64,000 bases of DNA from Anastrepha obliqua (Eukaryota > Arthropoda > Insecta > Diptera > Tephritidae), in contig NC_072893.1 of assembly GCF_027943255.1 (NCBI RefSeq), positions 124,619,784-124,683,783 of the forward strand. Direction: 5' to 3'. The notes below the pieces were generated by a model. It ran no database searches. It was not told the origin of the DNA and was given only the letters and a program-made list of their open reading frames with translations. A program made the position numbers and the translations under genes. Positions 57,700 through 64,000 of this stretch are shown here, in pieces. The stretch's first letter is position 1, and every line of letters starts with the position of its first letter.

Positions 57700-59030
57700 G
57701 TAAGATTTTGTTATTAGCGTAAAAAACTTTTAAAAAACTAGTGTTAGAATTAAATTATTTAAAAATTAGTTACTAAGATACTATTTAAATACTAATGAAA
57801 AAATTAACACTTTGGAAATCAAAAACAAAAGTTAGGCGGATTTTATGTAAAGGAGTAGAGGAAAAGAAAATAAAAAACGTTTACGAATATGAGGTAACGC
57901 GCTCAATACACTATAAATACGTACACTAACTCAAGTTATGGGAAAGTAATAATTTTATACAGTAAATGCATCAAATCATACAAAATATTTATTTTGTACA
58001 AATTTTAGCAAAAATTTGTTGAGGAAAATTTCATTTCGTTTAATATATTCAATAATTATTATTAGGTGTAAAAAAAACTCATAGAACTCAAAAAAAAAAT
58101 TACGTTTTCGACCAACCAACTACTCAACCATGCCCTATTACAACATATCACATATACTTTTTTTATAATTTTAGTTTTTTGCTCTTTTACAGCAATGGAT
58201 ATTTCTCCTTCTTCTAGCCCAGAAATAAACATATTTAGCCGCCTCTTTTTATTTGCTTATAGACATTTCGCTAATTCCTAACCTCTTTTAAATAACGCTT
58301 CCGGAATTTCTTTCCATTTTTATTTAATTCAATGCTCTTTATGAACTCCATAAGTGCCCTTTCACTTCTCGCTGTCTTCAAAAGTAAGATGCCCTTAGAA
58401 ATTGTAGTCCTTCTCACGCACTTGTTCTATTGAAAATACCCCTCCTTACACTTTCTCCAAGTAAAGCTTTAGCACTCACTTCTTTTACTACCTATTTTAC
58501 TAAACTTGCCAACTTTACCCACATAATCGTCAACTCATTGAAAAAATACCAATTTTCATTTTTAAAAAACATTTTGTAGAAGATTTTAGATAAACAAATT
58601 AAAGAAAAAGTGAGTTTAGAAAATTATCAAACATCTTGTAAAAAGTTTATTATCAGCATTAATTCACATCTCAAATTATTTAGAGATGCTTTAAAATAAG
58701 TAGTGACTCTACAGTAAGGTCATATCGAAAATGAACAAATTATAATTAAAAATTTATCTAAGACAGACTACTCATCCAACCTCCTACATTTTCATTTGAG
58801 TAATTTAGACCAACCACACTCCATACCGCACATCAAAGATAGTCGCCATATTAAGTTTATTGAAAATCGTGTTTCCTTTGATTAAGTTTAGTTGCAATCT
58901 TATATTTTACTTTTCAATTTGTCGGCCCTGTTGCGACGTTGACACTTTTCTAAAAAAAATGGAATATTTTTCCATACTCACTTATTCAAATTTCCAGACA
59001 AACATTTTTTCGGCGCTTCGTAAAACTAAG
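57700..59030. other. Intronic sequence without recognisable gene
   Basis: AT-rich start of an intron longer than 6.3 kb. No exon, element or array recognised. Confidence 0.5.
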
Positions 59031-60159
59031 ACATGCACCTAAAATTAGAAAGTGTTGTCAAAGTGTCAAGTATTGTTTAAATTTAACGCAACTTCTACGC
59101 ATTATTGTCAATTTTCGCTCAAACCCATGCAAAGAATGTAAGTTCCGAAACTGTTGTAACTTCTGCATAAAAAGCCTTCTAAGCACTGTTGTGAAAGAAA
59201 CATGTTTTAACAGTCTTTCATTTTCGCTTTTCAATCGCACTACTGCCATTTTTCGTAAACTGCAATACAGCACTGTTGTCAATTTTTATGCGAAAATAAT
59301 CGAATTACTTAAAGTAATCAAGTGAAAAGACACAAAAAGGTACGTATACACAAGTGAATAAATATATATAAAACGCTGCTGTCACCTATCTCACAGCGTG
59401 AATTTTGTTGCGAAATAGTTGAAATATTATTTTGTAGAATAGGCACTCACAGCACTGATGCTAAATTTCATTGCCGAAATACTAGTCAAGAATTTGTTGG
59501 CGCTTCAAACAGTGTTGCGAGTTTTCTCCGATAGTATATATGCACAGCCATTACAATGTTGCCAATTTTCAGGCATACATGCACTCAATTAATTTCAAAG
59601 ATTTGAATAAAAGTGTTCAGAAATAAAACATAGAATATTCTTTAGAAATAAGATTTTTCATAACAGAAAAGGATCGAGTTAATGGCTTATTATACTGATT
59701 TTCAGTACACATGCGTAAAAAATCACTTTCTGCAACAGGTTTTTATTTGCTAAAATTTCATTAAGAGTTATTAAACTTTTCGTTTTTTTATGAAAGTTAG
59801 TATGTGGACTTTTTTACATCCAAAGTGTTTTCGAAGTCTGTACATTTTTTTGTTTTGCTTTCATTGTCATGTTTAAATACGAAATTATTAGGTTTGTTAA
59901 ATTTGTTTTAGAAATTTATTGCGGAACCTTTGGTCACATTAGAAATTTACACCATTTTTATATTATTTACTGGTATTATCATTCAAATAGAAAATTTTAA
60001 ATTTTACCTGCTACCAGTTAATCACTACTTAAAGTTTTACTGGCAGACTCTTGTTTAACAAAATAATCAACGTTAGTTCAAGAAATATTCAATTTATTCC
60101 ATTCATTTATGAGCAGCGAGTTAAAATCCAATTTTTTTCCTTTTAGCAATTTTGAAAAT

Positions 60160-60840
60160 AATATTTTACAACGCCGCTAATTTATAGTAATACAGAATAA
60201 CAGTAAAATATTAATATTTCTCAGTGGACTGTACGCCAAAGTCGATCAAGTTCTTTCGCTACCACTTTCACTTCTTAGAAAAGTTATTTAAATTGTAACG
60301 CTTTGCCAATTACTGCCGCAACGTTTTGAAATGTTGCACAGTTTCTATCAATTATTTCTTGACTTATTAAGAGAATATTTTACACCGCTGCTAATTTTTA
60401 GTAATTCAGAATAACTTATCCGGCAAAGTCTTGAAAAGAGTCTTAAAAAATTTACTAAAATTGTAACGCTTTGCCAATTACTGTCACAATATTTATCGAT
60501 GTTGCCAGTTTTCTGTATCAATTTCTTTCTGACTTATTGAGCTGAATATTTTACAATACTGCTAATTTTCGTTAGATAATAGTAAATTAATACCCTATAC
60601 CTCAATGGGCTTTGCAACAAAGTCTTAAAAGGTGTATGGAATTGCGACGCTTTATTAATTACTGCCACAATATTTTGCGATGTTGCCAGTTTTCTATATC
60701 AATCACTTTGTGTCTTATTGAACAGAATATTTTACAACGCCGCTAATTTTTAGTAATTCAGAACAGTTAATGGTATTAAAAGTTTATAAAGTTGTATTGC
60801 TTTATCAACTATTGCTATTTACTTTTTTACTTTTTGAAAT
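60160..60840 (+). repeat. About 170-210-bp imperfect tandem repeat, four units
   Basis: GAATATTTTACAACGCCGCT followed by AATTTTTAGTAATTCAGAAT recurs at about 60160, 60373, 60544 and 60725. Between copies come AAAGTCTTGAAA-like sequence, TTGTAACGCTTTGCCAATTA, TGCCACAATATTTTGCGATG and TTGCCAGTTTTCTATATCAA. The last copy breaks up near 60840. Confidence 0.85.
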
Positions 60841-60849
60841 AAGAATTTC

Positions 60850-62400
60850 TTTATTACACTTTTAAAAACTCCGAAATTTTTTCAAACCAAACCTTGTTTA
60901 AGAAGATTAATTTCCCGCATACTATCTCTAACTACACTAAGCACTGCCCCCCCTTTCTTGACAAAAAGTATTTAGTAAAAATATCTATTCCATTTTTCAG
61001 CGCATCATTAGGAACGAATTTCAATTATTTCTAGAACATGCCCTTTGTTTTTTAAATAAACTCCCATTGTTCGAAATAAATACTTTTGTTAATTTTTAAA
61101 CACATGCAGTTTTTTTTTTAATTTTTATATTTACATTAAATACCTTCACGAGTAAATACTAAAAGGGGAATGCTCAGACAGGTTTAAGATTCTTATTTTT
61201 ATTTCGGTTTTTTTTAGTTATCGTTAGTGTTAAAAAATATTTTTAAACAAAAAGCTTAAACTTAAAATACACCGATTTCTCACTTATCATTACAAAAAGT
61301 GCTCATACATTTCTCGCCCTTTAAAACCAATTCGCTCATGCTTTCTGTCCTTCTTCTTTCCACCTCAACAAACGCTTATCAATCAATGAGCTCAATGAAA
61401 GCCTTTCACAAACAACACAAAACGACTTTAGTACTCGTACTTCAATATTTATTACAACATATTTTTATAGTAAAAAATTAGTAAAAATATTAGTTAGTTT
61501 GACAATCGCTGTGTGTACTTAGTCGAATTAGAATTTAGTGTAACTAGTCTGTTTTTTTTAGCCATCCAATCAAAAGTTGAAAAGTCTCGAAGAGTTCATT
61601 TATCAAATTTCGAAATTTCAATACTACTCTACTAATCTACATACTCGTATACATGGTTGTAACTCGACTATTTACTTAGTACAATTATTCATGCAATGAA
61701 TTGGTACATCACTTTTACTTACACATACAATCTATATATACTCATATGTGTACGTATATATTTACAGTATAACTTTACGCCTAATTGTGTAGTTAGTTAA
61801 AAAAATTTCTTGGATTTCGCCAGTTAGTTAGTTTCATTGTTGCCTCAAGTAGTTAGTCAAACAAAACCAATAAAAAAAATATATAATTTTTTTTGTCAAA
61901 AAGCAAACTCTATTTGGTATTAATGTTTTGAATTTTTTCACAAAATTGCTTTAAAACTATCCAAAATTTCTCACTACAGATATAAACATAAAAAATATAT
62001 CTAAAAAATAGCTAAAATAATGCTAAAAGTAACTAAACTGATGTTTAAATATACAAACATACCCATAGCACACATTCACATATTCCGCAATAAAATGCAA
62101 TGCTCTCTCACACATATACATTTGTATCCATTCACTTACACATAATCAAACAACCACTTATGTTTAACAACAAAGCAAAATAGTTTACATTTTTATAAAA
62201 AAAACCGCTAATTATAAAAATAAATGAATTATACTAAATGAGTGATGTAAAGTGGACTATTAGCTTTAAGCTTTCCATAAGACTTTTTAAATATTTATAC
62301 ATTTATTCTCTCAATTCTTCTGTCAACCATTTTAAAGCTATTTTGAAACTTTCATAGACCGTTTGCGCCTTAAGTCTGTCGTTTTACCCCCATTTTTGCT
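60850..62400. other. Intronic sequence without recognisable gene
   Basis: AT-rich intron with TATATACTCATATGTG-type simple sequence at about 61730-61770. Nothing coding was recognised, and the expected next channel exon was not found. Confidence 0.5.
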
Positions 62401-62673
62401 TTGCAATGCTTCTAAAGCAGCATTGTTGCCAATTTTCAAAATAAGTTTTCTTTAACAAAAATTTCATTTTTTTTTTATAAAAATTTTGTTTATTTTATTG
62501 TAATGGTAAATTATCTTATTTAAATTGGTGGAAAAAAGTATTAGTTGAGCAAACCATTATTTAGCAACCGTTCAACTGAAAACTTGATGCAAAAAACCAT
62601 AATTTGGGATACGCGTTATTGCCAATTTTCAGTTGAACAATTGTTAAATAATGACACTAAGATTGCAGACGTG

Positions 62674-62843
62674 AATACACTGTTTCCAATTTTCAGCTAA
62701 TAGTGCTTCAGAATACATTGTTGTCAATTTTCAGCTAATAGTATTTCAGATTACACTGTTGCCAATTTTCAGTTAACAGTGTTTCAGAATACACTGTTAC
62801 CAATTTTCAGTTAATTCAGAATACACTGTTGTCAATTTACAGT
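62674..62843 (+). repeat. 38-bp minisatellite, about five copies
   Basis: CCAATTTTCAG recurs at 62686, 62724, 62762 and 62800 (step exactly 38 bp) and, shortened, at 62832. The unit reads CACTGTTGCCAATTTTCAG, then TTAACAGTGTTTCAGAATA. The core GTTGCCAATTTTC equals that of the 35-bp array 5.3 kb upstream. Confidence 0.9.
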
Positions 62844-63594
62844 GAAATAATTACATACTATTGGTACTAATGTGGAGCTTACAACATGGTACATTTGGAA
62901 AATTGTGTTAAGTTAAAACATTTTGAGTTCAGGTTTCAATAACTGTTCCATAACTGTGCTTCAATTACTTTGCTTGAGTATACTATTGACTTTTTTTGGG
63001 CAATTTTTTTCATCGTTATTTCTGCCATCTTAGGTAACATTATGACTAAGTATTATATTAAATAATAATGCTTCCTAAACCGAATTTCTGTTTAGTAAAT
63101 TGGCAATAGTGCTGCAGATTGCTTTTTTCTTTAACAATATTGATTAGTTAAAATAAGTAATTAGCATTGCCATCGAGAATGTAGTAAAAAATGCAAATGC
63201 TTAATGCAACTATTTTGAAAGATAACTACTAAAATTTGTATCAGCCAAACCCTAACCTTTCGTGCGGTTATACCTTTTAAGCGCCTTTTTTAGCAGAACA
63301 CGACTTTTTTTTGAAAAACCACGTATGAATAAACCTTTCTAATGTCCTTTACTTACTTAGATGTTGTTCTTAAGTCTTATCTCTCCACCACTTAAGCAGC
63401 TTTCAGATACATCTAATTTTTGACTGTATTCCTCTTAAGTGTTTCCCTCTTCAGCCCGAACCACTTAAATACCTCTGAATAAATAATTGGTAAATTATTT
63501 ATGATGCAAATTAAAGTCATACGGTTGCATTTCAAAAAAATTATAAAAAAATAAAGTGGAATATGTATACAATTGACTCGTACATCTTCTATTA

Positions 63595-63745
63595 AATATT
63601 TGGCCGAACTTCTCCTCCAATTTCTGACCTACATTCTACAGTTCATGAAAACTTCAAATGTCAAGTGAAGTTTATGAGAAGCTTTTTCTGCTTTTTCATT
63701 GCAGAAATACACTCAAGGGTTTGCCGTTGCCTATGGAGTTAATTA
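63595..63745 (-). mobile_element. Diverged SINE fragment
   Basis: The reverse complement contains GGCAACGGCAAACCCTTGAG then TGTATTTCTGCAATGAAAAA, later AACTGTAGAATGTAGGTC and GGAGGAGAAGTTCGGCC. These follow the body of the 15.3-kb SINE in order. Head and tail are not recognisable. Confidence 0.65.
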
Positions 63746-64000
63746 CTTTCTCCCATATTTCTTAAGTGCTCTGCATGCCGCAAATTTCATCGAGTACCCA
63801 AACAGTTTAAACACCTCGCATAATAATATTTTTTAATAGAAGTGGTATAGTCCCAAAATCAAGATACGCGCCTTAATTCGAAACTTTATAGCAAATAAAA
63901 GGCGATCAATTTAGAGATGTCGGATTTTAAATTGAAATGAAACAACGAGAATCCATATTGGCCAATCTTTATTATTTTTGTGTAGACAAATGCTTTTCAA

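Larger units (their letters stand above)
59040..62660 (+). repeat. Motif field 3: scattered TGTTGCCAATTTTC-like copies
   Basis: Degenerate copies are visible near 59105, 59275, 59515, 59557, 60305, 60475, 60502, 60680, 62424 and 62620, often preceded by CA(G/A)CACTG. They match the core of the 35-bp array at 57 kb and the 38-bp array at 62.7 kb. An isolated GCACCTAAAATTAG copy of the other motif is at 59036 and another (GCCTAATTGTGTAG) at 61780. Confidence 0.65.

Overview
This window looks like nuclear DNA of a higher fly. It is AT-rich and intron-dominated, and carries degraded Tc1, mariner and LINE copies and a tRNA-derived SINE. A tephritid fruit fly or close relative is my best guess, but nothing in the sequence fixes the species. 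There is no bacterial or operon-like organisation.

The only host gene I can support is on the + strand: six internal exons of a T-type (Cav3) voltage-gated calcium channel alpha-1 subunit, orthologous to Drosophila Ca-alpha1T. Exons: 15101-15193 (domain I pore), 31416-31657 (IS6 and start of the I-II linker), about 44405-45065 and 50358-50573 (I-II linker), 53113-53882 (linker end, IIS1-IIS3) and 57487-57699 (IIS4-IIS5). Splice phases agree throughout, giving about 731 codons. Exons upstream (domain I) and downstream (rest of domain II to the C-terminus) lie outside. Only about 3.4% of the window codes for host protein; introns are >15.1, 16.2, 12.7, 5.3, 2.5, 3.6 and >6.3 kb.

Region by region: 0-2 kb is a nest of DNA transposon remains (a Tc1-like transposase broken at a deleted mariner-like element, then a long-inverted-repeat element and a SINE piece). 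3.4-19 kb and 31-35 kb carry a strikingly recurrent degenerate motif close to GCGCCTAAAAGTATGC, with local tandem arrays of about 140, 260 and 380 bp built around it. 23.4-29.1 kb is a very AT-rich block between inverted arms. 36-50 kb is a LINE/SINE graveyard, including a nearly complete RNase H-bearing LINE and a 5'-truncated LINE with a 13-bp target duplication. 51-52.6 kb is T-rich with a long (TTTTA)n tract. 57-63 kb has a second recurrent motif, GTTGCCAATTTTC, forming 35-bp and 38-bp minisatellites and scattered copies.

Three small TTAA-flanked elements, a second mariner-like remnant, a foldback element at 55.5 kb and a SINE at 15.3 kb with an 11-bp target duplication complete the picture. 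Every LINE-type fragment I could orient is antisense to the channel gene.
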